In this document: piece after piece, positions 8,756-19,706 of the stretch
How the letters are laid out: each line of letters starts with the position of its first letter
Position numbering within the stretch: the stretch's first letter is position 1
NCBI GenBank assembly: GCA_034698045.1
Contig: JAQGAU010000145.1
Span: forward strand, 1-37,920
Direction of reading: 5' to 3'
Source of the DNA: Paramacrobiotus richtersi
Taxonomy: Eukaryota > Tardigrada > Eutardigrada > Parachela > Macrobiotidae
DNA length: 37,920 nucleotides
The notes under the pieces: generated by a model
The model's database searches: none
What the model saw: only the letters and a program-made list of their open reading frames with translations
What the model was told of the DNA's origin: nothing
Program-made: the position numbers and the translations under genes

Positions 8756-11700
8756 CTCACGAACCTGTTAAGAAGTGGGCATCAGATTTATTCTTTCGTA
8801 AATAACTAAACGGATGTAAGTTCCAGTTTATCGTTTAGGAATCACTTCTTGTTTACTGGACGCACATGTAATTAATACGAAAACTGAAAAATCTCATCGA
8901 TATTGTGCAATGTTTACACATAGGGGAATTAGCATTTTTTATCATTTCTACAGTAATACTCGTTATCACAACTTGAGGTACCTGCTGCAGATTTTCCTCA
9001 GGCCTTATGCAGTTCGTACATTGTTCTTTCTTCTTTCGTTAATTTTTCTCTACGTTTCCCGTACACAAGTGTTTTGTTTACCTGCATTTGGTTTTCAAAT
9101 CTCCCAACAGAGCAGCATTTAGGCGGCTCGAGCATCCCCGGTGCAAACAGTTTGCAGTTAAGCCTGACCGGTCCGTCGTTCGGTGGTGGCGCATTGGGAT
9201 TCGCAAACACATATGCCACCCGCAGATACCTCACATAATACGCATTGTAATCGTTATCCGTATACGTCATCCTCAACGTATCTATCTGCGTCGTCCAGCG
9301 TTGCTTAAAGTTCAACGTCTGGACGTTAGCCACTCGCATCTGCGGTGGCTGGGTCAGCAGCCACTGGTGGGCTTTGGCCAAGACCTGCGGAAACCGCTCC
9401 AGCACGGGCCGTCCCAAAAGTCCTGCCTCCCCCAGCGCACCGGGAACGAAATCCGCAATGCCGATGGATTCGTACTGCGGCGGACCAGTTTCATAGAAGA
9501 TACGCAGCATGTACACAAAGATATTGCTGGTGGCACCGCCCTCTGTCCAGGCGGTGCAATCCGGATCGACACCGTTGGGACCGACATGCAGGACGACGGT
9601 TTCGATGGTCAGGATCTTCCCCTGGATCGGGTTGGTGGCGAAGAGACTGTTGGCTTGGGCGATGAGGGTATCGAGGCGTTCGGCGGTATCGACGCTGAAA
9701 ACACCCACGCGGACACTGGGCATGATGTTGTAATAGCCAACTTGCTGGATCGCCGATGAGCCGTCCGTACCTAAATATTAGCAAAATACGAAAGTCACCT
9801 ATTGCACCACGTCGTTGAGCTTCGCCTTACACGTGTGTATAACGAATATGGCGTATTGCGTAATATTGATCTCGATGCATCAAAGTAGCAATTAACAGTA
9901 TGCGAGTGCAACAACGCACGCGCAGGTGCACAAATGCACAGAAAATTGGCAGCATGCGAAATCGTTGTACATAGGAAAAGCATTGAAAACTCGCGAGCTT
10001 TGTGTGCCTACAGTTATGCACAAACAGACCTGATAGTTACAGCTCCCAGATCATAAAATTCCTTATTTTTTTCTGTTTTTGTTATATTAACACGTTTTCT
10101 GTGTTCAGCGAACCCATGCAAATTTGTGGTTGTTTTCGGTTAACATGCAAGCCTACGAGAGACCCCTCATAGACTACTGTGTTAACTGAAAACGACCACA
10201 ACTTCTTTTATTACGAACCACCAGCTGAAATGTAAGTTGAAGCCACTAACCAAAAAATTTTCTCCATCTTTTGAGTTGTAGTGTGTTACTTTTAAGCTAA
10301 ACAGAAGCATGCTTCAGAAAGTCCTCACAGCACAGAAGTCTACGGGACAAATGTATGCATGCTGCCAAAATCCGACTGTTGCATGTGCAACTGGCCTAGC
10401 AAGGCGGCTGCGCGTGCAGTCGCATACTGCTAATTACTAGTCGTACTGTAGTGATGTATCTATCTATATAATTCGCTAAGAGTTTTCTGTATGTCGAGTC
10501 ACTCTGAACGATCCACTCATCCAATTCTCATGTGCCATATATCATTCTAAAGCTTATGTTGTCTACTTCTGCCATCAAAAGTAAAAACTGGGAAAAACAA
10601 ACCCATTCAGGAGAAACGTGCAATTTTGCGCGGGGTCACCTAGTCTAGTAGTAATGCGCTCCGCGTCAGGTTTATTGCTTTGACTTATTATACGGCTTCA
10701 CCACAATGGTCAATGGTGCAGAATAATGTAAGTTCAGTTTTCCTAGTTCCATGATGTTTTCCCACTAGGGAAAAGGTTGTTTTATTATGCAGCCCTTGAC
10801 GACTAAAGTGAGTTTCATTGTTTAGCACGGAACTCGTGCACTGATTATCGTACGTTCGATTTCGGGTATTATTTTCGGCGTGTTGACTTATCTCTTAAAT
10901 ACTGCACTAACATTGTTTCTGTCAATCAAACAATCGTGTGCTTACATGGCGCTTATAGTTTTGTAGTTTTAATCTTATCAGCTCCACTCTTATGAATTTG
11001 TCAAAATTCTTTACGTATTGTATTGGGTGCACATCGGCGCCGGAAGCATAAACTCCGAGGGCATGCATGCAACGGTAACAGTTCAAAATTATTCAACAAT
11101 TTAAACGTCAAAATATAACTGGATGTAAAGAGTACTTAATGGGAATAATTCTATGGTATGTACAAACTAATCGGTCAGCAATATTTCTGTGGTACACCGA
11201 ACGTAATATGCGTCGGTAAGCTTTGGTCCAGCTAGAGATGGCAAACAGTCCTAAAGTCCCAAACTAATTTTACGATCGACTTCAGTAATAAAACATGTGC
11301 CATAATATTACCGATCCCTTTCTTTACAAAATTTGTTCCTTGGATATGTATCGTTTATTGTTTGCATTCGTAACATTACAAGTTAGATTATGTAATACAA
11401 ACAAAAGCTTACGTGGTTGCATCCACAAACGCAATCCGCGGACAAACCGGTTGGCTCCTTCTCCCCACGTTGTGTACACCGATTCCAAGGAGTTAACCAC
11501 CGCTCCACTGGCCTGGGTGTTGAACTCCACCGTTTCGCAAGTTTTCAGCAGTAACGTGGGATTCTTACTCATCCATTCATTCGCCCGCTGCAGAATTACC
11601 GTGAAGGGCTCAAACTCCGCCCAGGTGAAAATCCCACCGGGTTTGATGCAACCGGGAATGAAATCCACGGATACCAACCCTGCAGCCCCTGGAGCCGACA

Positions 11701-11773
11701 TTTGGGGTTGGGTCATGTTGATGTTGTCCCCACCGGGGTACGGAGGAGGAGGAGCTTGGCTTTCTAAACCCAT
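8279..11773 (-). CDS. Four-repeat protein with His/Gly-rich insertion, family not recognised
   Basis: Three exons on the minus strand join in phase: 11773-11413, 9770-9082, 8764-8279, giving 511 residues. Donors are GTAAGC and GTAAAC. The protein starts with a Pro-rich tail (PPPPYPGG) and then shows four related units at about 54-120, 151-215, 244-308 and 344-484. The shared pattern is a [DL]F[IVA]PG-type link, AN-x-W or a similar helix, an NP-like turn, [IV]ETV and [FY]VR-x-LR[VIL]. The fourth unit is split by an insertion at ~397-465 with about 34 His in 69 residues, including HHHHGG repeats, which could bind Zn, Cu or Ni ions. There is no signal peptide and no membrane span, so it is probably cytosolic. 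Function is unknown; metal binding is inferred from composition only. The start is supported by the sequence GAAAATGG and an upstream TATA box. Confidence 0.83.
9771..11412 (-). other. Large first intron of the His-rich repeat gene
   Basis: This 1.64-kb intron has a GTAAGC donor and a TTTAG acceptor on the minus strand. No exon of any gene is seen in it. Its one notable structure is the 22-bp hairpin at 10124-10201. The GC content is low and the longest open frames are under 70 codons. Confidence 0.65.
10124..10201. repeat. Intronic inverted repeat, 22-bp stem and 34-base loop
   Basis: Left arm 10124-10145 and right arm 10180-10201 are reverse complements except at two positions. In one transcript orientation both mismatches can form G-U pairs. 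Outside the arms the flanks do not pair. It could be a miRNA-like precursor or a very short inverted-repeat transposon remnant; sequence alone does not decide. Confidence 0.6.
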
Positions 11774-11902
11774 TTTCTACGATTTCTCTACCTAATCGAC
11801 TATACTGCAAACACAGTACAAAACTCAATTTTTAACGCATTTTCTCATGGCTAACGACAGACTGGATGTTCTTATGTGATCTACTGTGGATTAATATAAC
11901 AA

Positions 11903-11909
11903 TTTTATA
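11903..11909 (-). promoter_or_regulatory. TATA box of the His-rich repeat gene
   Basis: On the minus strand this reads TATAAAA, about 130 bases upstream of the ATG at 11773. The expected start of transcription is near 11875. Confidence 0.5.
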
Positions 11910-11999
11910 GATTGCGTGGTGTGTTGACAATAGCGGCCGTAAACCTTATCAAGAATGATATTTCGTGTGTTAGCTATAGACTCACTGTAGATACAACAC

Positions 12000-12030
12000 C
12001 AAGATAGAGTTCAACTTGTACTCTATCTTG
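12000..12030. repeat. Perfect 11-bp hairpin flanked by direct repeats
   Basis: CAAGATAGAGT and ACTCTATCTTG are exact reverse complements separated by nine bases. The heptamer ACAACAC flanks the hairpin on both sides (11993-11999 and 12031-12037). It lies between the two divergent TATA boxes. Confidence 0.6.
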
Positions 12031-12482
12031 ACAACACTAGTAGTACTGATAACTGAAGAGTCTAAAGGTTAGTTTATATACTGCGTTAATGTCGACAATG
12101 CAAATACGACAATATTTGAATGAGTAATACACCTATATAGTGATCGTGTACGCACGGAAGTTATTCTAATGGACACAATTCAGTCAATTAACCTAGCGAA
12201 ACGTGAGCGATTTAGAGTTCCGATAACTACAATTCACTCAGAAGCAAAAACAGAAATCGATGTTACTTTCAGTTCACGGACAACTTCCAGCGATAATCTG
12301 GCATAATTTTGAATCGATCAGGTTGCAGATAGAATGGTACACAACTCCGGGCTGGACATTGGAGAGCAGTAGACAGGAGGACTCTGTTTCCATGCAGTAC
12401 AAAGCTTGATACTGTAAGCGAGTACAAGAAACGATGCCGCTAAAAGACCTTGGGAAATGTTGTGCGTCCACATACATAGAAG

Positions 12483-12490
12483 TATAAAAG
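12483..12490 (+). promoter_or_regulatory. TATA box of the LRR gene
   Basis: TATAAAAG lies 253 bases before the ATG at 12736. The implied leader is about 220 bases and contains an earlier out-of-frame ATG at 12722, so a leader intron is possible. Confidence 0.45.
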
Positions 12491-12735
12491 ATGTGTTTCA
12501 TGCGAAGACTTGTAAATGACTGCACTGCAGGGCATATCCAGGGGGTTTCACGATAATTATCGCGGCCGAAGGCAAGGTTCGTGTCTTAAGAAGAAAGCAG
12601 CAGATGGTTGCTTTTCAAGTGTAACCAGGGACTGTATATCGCTTGATCTGGATAAACGCTTAGTTGGTTCTGCTGCACACATGCGAATATAAGGAATTAT
12701 AAAGGAACTCGTTCTTACCTAATGTGCCGCACAAA

Positions 12736-13933
12736 ATGGCGCTACTAATATGTTTGTTTTCCTGTTTTTTGTCGATTTACATGTCAGATGCAGCGACTCG
12801 TTACACACTACCCAATCCAAGATGCTTTCTCAATTATCACGGCTCGCTTGTTTGCAATAATGAAGATCTACACCTTCCGGGAAACTTTAACATCAGCGCT
12901 CTACGGACTTTCCAAGCGGACCCAATAAAAGACATTACCTTGCTCTGTCCCGAGAAATACACGCAGTACTGCAATTTTATCAGCAAAGATGTCGACTTTT
13001 TCCCGTCGATTCCCACTCTGGAAAGTGTTGAATTGTGGGGTTTTAAGACCGATGAAGGACACATGCTGCCAGTGGATAAACTGCTGAGAAAGAACAAGGA
13101 CCACCTGAAAAAACTAGTTCTGCATTATTGCAAGATAGAAAAGTTGGATTCGCGGTTTATGCGCGGCTTTGAACGATTAGAGTACCTAAGCCTGATGGGA
13201 AAAATCAGAGAAATCGCTGTCGATACGTTCGAGGATGCGGCGAATAACTTGAAGGTTTTATACTTGTCTTCTAATGCCCTAACAAGATTCGACTGGGGTG
13301 TGATAAAACCCTTCGCCGGCTCTTTGGTACGTATATACAGTAAATAATCAGAAGACTGTGTGTAAAGCAATACTAGTCATGAAACTGTCAAGGAAAGGGC
13401 AACGATCTTATTCAGTTAAAAGGATAGTAAACGGATTAGTTTTAATGGAATATGAACTATCATGAAGTGTGCACTACCGAGTTATGCTAATACAACTTTG
13501 CTTTCGACAGAAAACTTTGTCGCTGGGACTTCAGGATCCACCTCTAAAAAGTCTTCACTGCAGTACGGGAACATTCCATACCAAGCTCGAATCACTGTGG
13601 CTGGCTGCAAACCAGCTCTCGACTATTCCTAGCGAAGTTCTGGACACGATTGTTGTTGAAACGGGGAAAAATCTGGAAATCGCTTTTGGGAGTAATCCAG
13701 TCTGCCCACAAAACCCGGACTGTTCGTGCTGCTCGATGAAGAGTGTCGCACGGTGGTACGCTAGCCTGCCGAGCCAAGAAAACGTACGAATCGTCGGCCA
13801 ATGCGGACCAGATTGGAGGAATTACATAAGTGATCCTGTCCGGCATTTTATGACTTCGAATGAGACGGAGAAGCGGCAGTTGCTGCATTACATAAAGCCA
13901 TTACCTCTTAGTGCGTATGCACAATGTTCGTAA
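12736..13933 (+). CDS. Secreted leucine-rich-repeat protein
   Basis: Two exons, 12736-13326 and 13511-13933, join in phase 0 and give 337 residues. The first ~19 residues (MALLICLFSCFLSIYMSDA) form a signal peptide. The body has LRR-like strands such as LKKLVLHYCKIEKLD, LEYLSLMGKIREI, LKVLYLSSNALTRFD and LESLWLAANQLSTIP. It ends in a cap-like stretch, NPVCPQNPDCSCC...W...QCGP, that resembles an LRRCT Cys cluster. There is no membrane span or clear GPI signal, so secretion into the extracellular space is likely, with binding of an unknown partner. The intron begins GTACGT after ...FAGSL. I chose the ATG at 12736 over the out-of-frame ATG at 12722 because it opens the signal peptide. The C-terminal tail after the cap is not recognised. 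Confidence 0.82.
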
Positions 13934-14364
13934 GCACGTCTGCGAAAAGCGCGGAATTATATTGTTTAAATGATTGTTTTTGCGCTATCTCTAAGTTTAC
14001 GCATACTGTAGAAGTACGACCGATATGACAGTGCTGACGCAAAGAGTAAAGATTACTACTGCAGGAACTGCTTTTATAACTGCATGTTCAGTTTGGCCAT
14101 ATTTGTTCTGGTAAGAAAAAAGTTGCCTGCTGTACAGAGTCACAAAAATGTTTTGTACACCTCATCAAATTTTGTCTTTGTCAGCAAGCTAAGCATCTGT
14201 ACGATGTATGCACATTTACAAACAAACTGTCACATAAGCACATGCATTACTATACACGAAATATTTACAATCCCGAATCAATAGTTTACAGTCAACATGT
14301 ACGTTACATCACCAGTAACAAAATACGAGCATAAGGATCGTAAGCAGTCTAGATTACCTTAAAA
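13934..14364. other. Convergent 3' flanks of the LRR gene and synthetase A
   Basis: These 431 bases lie between two stop codons on opposite strands. No gene or canonical AATAAA was identified in either direction. Confidence 0.5.
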
Positions 14365-17300
14365 TTAACGATCTCGTGTCGCTGTTTGGGAAGATTTTCT
14401 TTGGTCTGACCTGTACAAAGCGGCGATTTCCTTCTTATACTGTACACGAACATGATCCCTCTGGGTCTTTTGCGAAGGCGTTATGCATCCGTTTTCCACA
14501 GAAAACGGCTCCTCCAGGATGTAGATATTCTTTGGTATCTCGTACGACCGTAGTTTTGCGTCTTTCCCGAGTCGGGTCAACTCAGCCATGATTTGCTGTT
14601 TGAGATTCCCATCACAGTCATCGTTGGCGGAATCACTGCTTTCGCGATCGATAGCGTCGTAATTCGGATATACTAAAGCTACGCAGAATGGGTAGCTGCC
14701 GTTGCCATCCACAAAGATCTGGGTGATCAGCTCGGAACAGACGAAAACAGCCTCCAGACGTTCAGGTGCCAGATATTCGCCTTGGCTCAGTTTGAAGATG
14801 TGTTTCTTCCGATCGAAAATTTTTAAATTTCCATCCTGTAAATTTAGTAATTAACCACTATGTATGTACTGGAGTAATAAATATGCGAAATTTTAAAATT
14901 TAATTGTGGAATTAAATGGAAAAATAATTCTCAGATAATCGTAAACAAACATGATAGCATTTTTGTAACCTCCCATCAATAAAAACAGCATAGTGTCATA
15001 GTATTTCAACACTGATTTGTTTATGGTATACTGTAGTAATTGGAAACGCAATCGTAAAAAAATGATATTTTGTGGTATTTTATGACGGACGCTATGAACT
15101 GCCATGTCCCGATACGAACAAATTCAACAAAGCCAGATGTTGTTGCTTACCGGCAACCACATGCCAATATCCCCGGTATGCAACCACTGTTCCTCATCCA
15201 CCGTTTCGGCTGTTTTCTCCGGCATTTTAAAGTATCCACTCATGATAAAATCAGCACGGGAACACACTTCTCCCTGCCCATCTTTGGCGTAATATCCTAA
15301 TTCCGGCACATCGGCCAACTTGACCTGCACACCGTTCATGGGAATGCCCACATGATCCGTCGACATATCGCCGTAGGTTGTCGTAGTAATCACGCCGCTG
15401 GCTTCCGTTTGACCATACACCTCGAATATCTAAACATTTTAACACCAGAATTATGAGTATTTATGACAGTAGTCAGCTTCTCCTTGAAACGCAAATTCTA
15501 TCTCAAAGAAATAAAAAACTTTGCAAATTATACTAGATGGGTTTTTAAGCTACAAGGCTCCTGTTTGACTGCTTACAGCAGATAGTATGAGTTGCGAAAG
15601 TAATAAGAAAGTCTTCGATTGTCAACTACAGTCTAAAGAGTAAAACTATGGGTTAATGTAAAACATTATTCCAAAAATGTTAAAACAAGATCAACAACAG
15701 ATTACATAGACCTTTTCGTTCTACAGTGCATTAGTAAGCAGTCGTCAAAAGCAACCATAAAGGTCATGGATTTTTTGGTCGGATTAATAACTATCTTGGC
15801 TTACATATGCACCAAACGTTCCGCGCATAAAATTCAGCACCTCCCCATTGGTAGGCGCCGATCCCGTCATCCCGATTCGCAGCCTTCCACCGAGAAGATT
15901 CTGATACTTTTTGAACACCAAACGATCCCAGATGGAGTCGGCTCGGAAGATACCACGCTGCATATCCCAACGCTTAAAAATCATTCCCAGCTTTCCCAAT
16001 ATTATTCTGGTCAGGGAGCGAGAAATATCCAGTTGGATTTGATCGTATAAGCGGTTCATGAGGCGGGGAACAAAAATGAAGAGGGTGGGTTGGACATCTT
16101 TTGCGTCGTTCAGTAAATTGCTGTTTACATCACCGCTAATATAGCCAACTCGACCGCCGTGCAGATGAAGCATTTTCTCGACGAAACGCTCGAAAATGTG
16201 GGCTAACGGGAGGAAACCGAGAACACTGTCTTCCGGACTAAATCGGATCGGCTGCAAAAACATTCAGTTAGCTTACATTAATATTGGATTTTTAGTTACT
16301 ATTAACGTACTGTGTACTTACTTACTTATTATTACTGTTACTCGAGACTCATACTTTAGAAAAAAGGAATACGGCATGCAACAACAAGAGTCCTAAGTGA
16401 CGCTGCAATGCTTCCATAAATGATAGTTTTGCTTGATGAATACCTAACTGAAAACTACAAAATTTTACTGTACAAAATTTGAAATACTAAAGCACGTTTA
16501 TGTAAATTAAACAAACGAAGCTTTTTAAGTACAATAATAAAATATTTTTTACAGAAACTGAATACGACAACAATATACAGTTTAATGAATTTAGAAACCT
16601 TTGTTTTTTTGCTATGTAAACGTTTATCACCTTTTCGAATTTTTTTAAGTGAAATTTTGTACTTTTCAGCTAACTATTTATAAAGGAAAACATATTATGT
16701 ATGCACCGATCTATCTGAAACACGATCCGAGCTTCGGGAATGAAGCGTTGCAAGAAAGAAACGGATCCATAATTACCAAAAATGACTGCAGTAAATTTCT
16801 GATCGATTCAAGAAACTCCCGATGAGTAATCATGACACCTTTGGCCATTCCAGTTGTTCCGCTGGTGAAGATTAATGTAGCCATATCATCTGGCTGACTT
16901 GGTTGTACTGGACGCGGATTCAAGCGTCCCAGCTCCTAATTACAACGAAAAAAAAGATGACAACTTTTACAATACTCAGGTAATAATACGCAAATTTAAT
17001 CTTGTAGCTGGTGTACATACTTCGACTTGTTTCATCGTGTAAATTTCCACTCCAAATCGCTTGAGCTTGGCGGTTTCCTCCTCCGACAATGATTCTATGG
17101 TGATAACGGTGCGTAAGGTCACCGGAAACTGGCCATCACCGATCAGTGCGGTCAGCTGGGTGTTTCCATCGCATATTAGCATTTCGATACCATCTGTCGC
17201 AAAAACAGTAACAAAATTAAAAATTATAAAACCTGGAAAGTAAATCAAAAGTGTATTGTTTGATTCCGGGTAATGTTAGCTTTTTCTTACTTTTCTTGCC

Positions 17301-18550
17301 GAACATCTCATGAAAAAATATTCATCCGTCTAGAAATGTAATTTATTAAAGAAAATATGTAACGGCAAACTTAATGTTTACTTATGCAAATGGGGAAAAT
17401 GTGCAAGAAATTAAAGCAAATTTTAATTAAATAATTGGGGTTCAGTGTTACGCAGATGCAGTTTATCCGCTCCAGAGTATTCGGCCTGTTAATTAATTAA
17501 TATTAGCAGAATATGTTCGGGTGTACGAAACTCCTTTGACCACCATCGCGACAAAATGAGCTTTTCGGTTGTGTGAGAAAGCATAATTGGCAAGCGCAGC
17601 GGCTAAAGCTTACAGAACTCGATCATTTGGAAGCAGGTCTCATGGCCGAGTGAATCGTACAACGGTGCCGTAACCATTCCATAGGCCAAACATCCATACT
17701 CGGCCACAGTCCATTCCAACGATGTTTTTGCGAAAATTCCCATTAAAAAGTCACCGCTGGTGCGCCCGCCAAGCTCCAGTAATCCGGAACCGAAATCGGT
17801 TGCGCGCTGAATTAATTCTCCATATGATAGATAAACATACGGCGCATCCTTTTCGGGGCGATATCCAACGCAGTCTCCGTTATCTGCAGTAAAACAAAGA
17901 GTAAAAGGTTGTTGGTGAATTTTACTTTAGTTATATTTAAAACAATTGTTTTGTCCGCTTTGTGCTATTTTCACATAAGCAAACGATCAATATTTAAGCA
18001 GATATATATGTTTGCTTAATAAAAATGTTTCGGCTTTATACTGTAAACTGTACATATACTATTACAGTACCTGACAGCTCCTTGCCGAATCGTAAGATAT
18101 CAAATAGATTTTCCGGGAAAACCATGCGGAGATGCTCTTCCACTTGGGATGGACTACGGCGTCGCCGAATCGGTCCGTCAACCTGGCATATTCAGATGAA
18201 CAGTTATTTCCGACATATGATTTTAATATAATAGGTTTCAATATTTTAATTTAATATTTGTACTTTAATATTTTACATAACAGAATATAATAATTTAATA
18301 ATTTTATTTAATATTTAATGTAATATAATTTAATATATTACATATAATATAACAGGCCTCGTACTGTTGGACTCACCTCCAGCAGATCATTTTTCTTCTG
18401 TCGTAAAACGATATTCTCCAATTTGTATAACCATTTCTCGAAGATGTTCATAACAGTACATATCAGAAATTTGAACGTATTCCATACTCGCAACATTTTC
18501 AAACAGGGATATGTTTTAAATACCGCATCAAAGAAACTTTCGGTTAACAT
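14365..18550 (-). CDS. Long-chain fatty acid-CoA ligase, paralogue A
   Basis: Eight minus-strand exons join in phase: 18550-18377, 18182-18071, 17883-17614, 17193-17021, 16935-16777, 16251-15805, 15429-15151, 14835-14365, giving 694 residues. The enzyme activates long-chain fatty acids to acyl-CoA using ATP. Visible ANL-superfamily motifs are [15 protein letters not shown] (P-loop, ~267), [10 protein letters not shown] (gate), VYGQTEASG (~449), [10 protein letters not shown] and [19 protein letters not shown], then [13 protein letters not shown] near the end. The N-terminus has a hydrophobic segment ([12 protein letters not shown]) that probably anchors it in a membrane such as the ER, outer mitochondrial membrane or peroxisome. 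It starts with 18 residues before this segment, encoded without an intron; paralogues C and D have a four-codon microexon instead. Among the four copies, A has the most standard gate and YGQTE motif. Substrate preference cannot be read from the sequence. Confidence 0.93.
16252..16776 (-). other. Intron of synthetase A
   Basis: An AT-rich 525-base intron with no gene seen inside. Introns 14836-15150, 15430-15804 and 17194-17613 of the same gene also exceed 300 bases and look equally empty. Confidence 0.6.
18230..18352. repeat. AT-only low-complexity tract in the first intron of synthetase A
   Basis: The tract is built from TTTAATA/AATATAAT-type words with almost no G or C. It lies between the anchor exon and the RRRR-motif exon. 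Confidence 0.75.
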
Positions 18551-19706
18551 CAAATTTAAAAGTATTACAGTGTTGCCTTGTCAATCGCCTGCTTATAAAC
18601 ACCGATCAGAAACATATGCAACGTGACTGCACTAAAAGATCAAGTACGCTTATAAGCCGGCACTTCGGTGAAAAAAGTGCCTTTGGGACAAAACACCAGC
18701 AGGACACAGACGCGGAATTATCCTATAACCAACTGCCAATAGGTCTAAATGACGTCTTCTCCGAAATAAATGTCAGTTGCACAAATATGTTTTGACCGAA
18801 GCAGAACCGGGGAAATCTACCGGTATGGTGTAACAAGACATTGGCAGTTTGTTGATATACTTTGGAAGCCAATGTGATGCTGTGATGATCATAATCTTCA
18901 CCATCAAAACCTTACATATATATAGCATGGGGAAATACGCAGAAATTCGAACGGTATTGACCAGTGGTGAGAGTCCGAGCGTTCGTGAGCTATAAGTCAA
19001 AGGTCAAAGTGGAACCGGTGTCATTTCAAAATTAGGCATTCTGAGTTTGCACCGGGTGGTATCAACGAATGCAAGGCTCCGTTGGTTTTGTGTTTCGTTA
19101 GTTTTACTGCCTCCCAGTACTGCTTTTCCCTTGTTTTCGCTATACGTTTTCGTTTGTTTTTTTTGTTTATTTTTGTATTACTGTACAGTGAATAAACCAT
19201 ACATGTTGTGCAAAATATTGATATATTACGGTTAAGTTGTGCAAAACGTTCGCTAGCTCGATTGTGAGTTATTTCTTATACGTAATGCGAGCTCTACGTT
19301 TTTTCGTGGCGGGTATATTCAGAACAGCTTTCACATGCTGTAGTACGTCTTTCAGTCAATCTTTAATTTCGCTTTTAAAATAGGTTTTTGAAGCTTAATT
19401 CGGCGGTGAGAGCACCATCGAGTGCTTTTTCAGGTTTTCCATTTTGATTGTATTCGGAGTTGCGCATGCTACGCAATTTGGGTATTTTTGCTAGCAGATG
19501 AGACTTATCGTTACGATGGATGTTCACACAGTACGGCACAAAAGAAGTCCGCCATCGGTATCGTAAAAAATTCACCTATTTACGTTAGATTAATCATTGA
19601 TTGTGGTGTATCGAGATTGCGGTCATGAAGTGACCTTAGCAACTCTACATGGGTTAGCGTATTGCTCACAGTATTTTGGTTATTGGATCACCAGCAAGCG
19701 GTCGTA
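18551..19706. other. Intergenic region between synthetases A and B
   Basis: Contains the 5' flank of A and the 3' flank of B. A minus-strand TTATAAG-like sequence near 18651 could serve A as a weak TATA box. A short hydrophobic plus-strand frame at 19047-19235 is not convincing as a gene. Confidence 0.5.

Larger units (their letters stand above)
11774..12735. other. Divergent promoter region
   Basis: This region separates the minus-strand His-rich gene from the plus-strand LRR gene. Each side has a TATA box (11903-11909 minus, 12483-12490 plus). A perfect hairpin lies at 12000-12030. No gene is seen. Confidence 0.6.

Noticed and set aside
9088-9759. Long plus-strand open frame of 223 codons
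   Set aside because: It is antisense to the second exon of the His-rich gene. The minus-strand frame has splice-phase continuity and internal repeats, while this one has neither.
10840-10880. B-box-like GTTCGATTTC, possible tRNA
   Set aside because: No pairing acceptor, D or T arms were found around it.
19047-19235. Short hydrophobic open frame that resembles a signal peptide
   Set aside because: It is T-rich by composition, has no splice partner or domain, and lies in an intergenic region.
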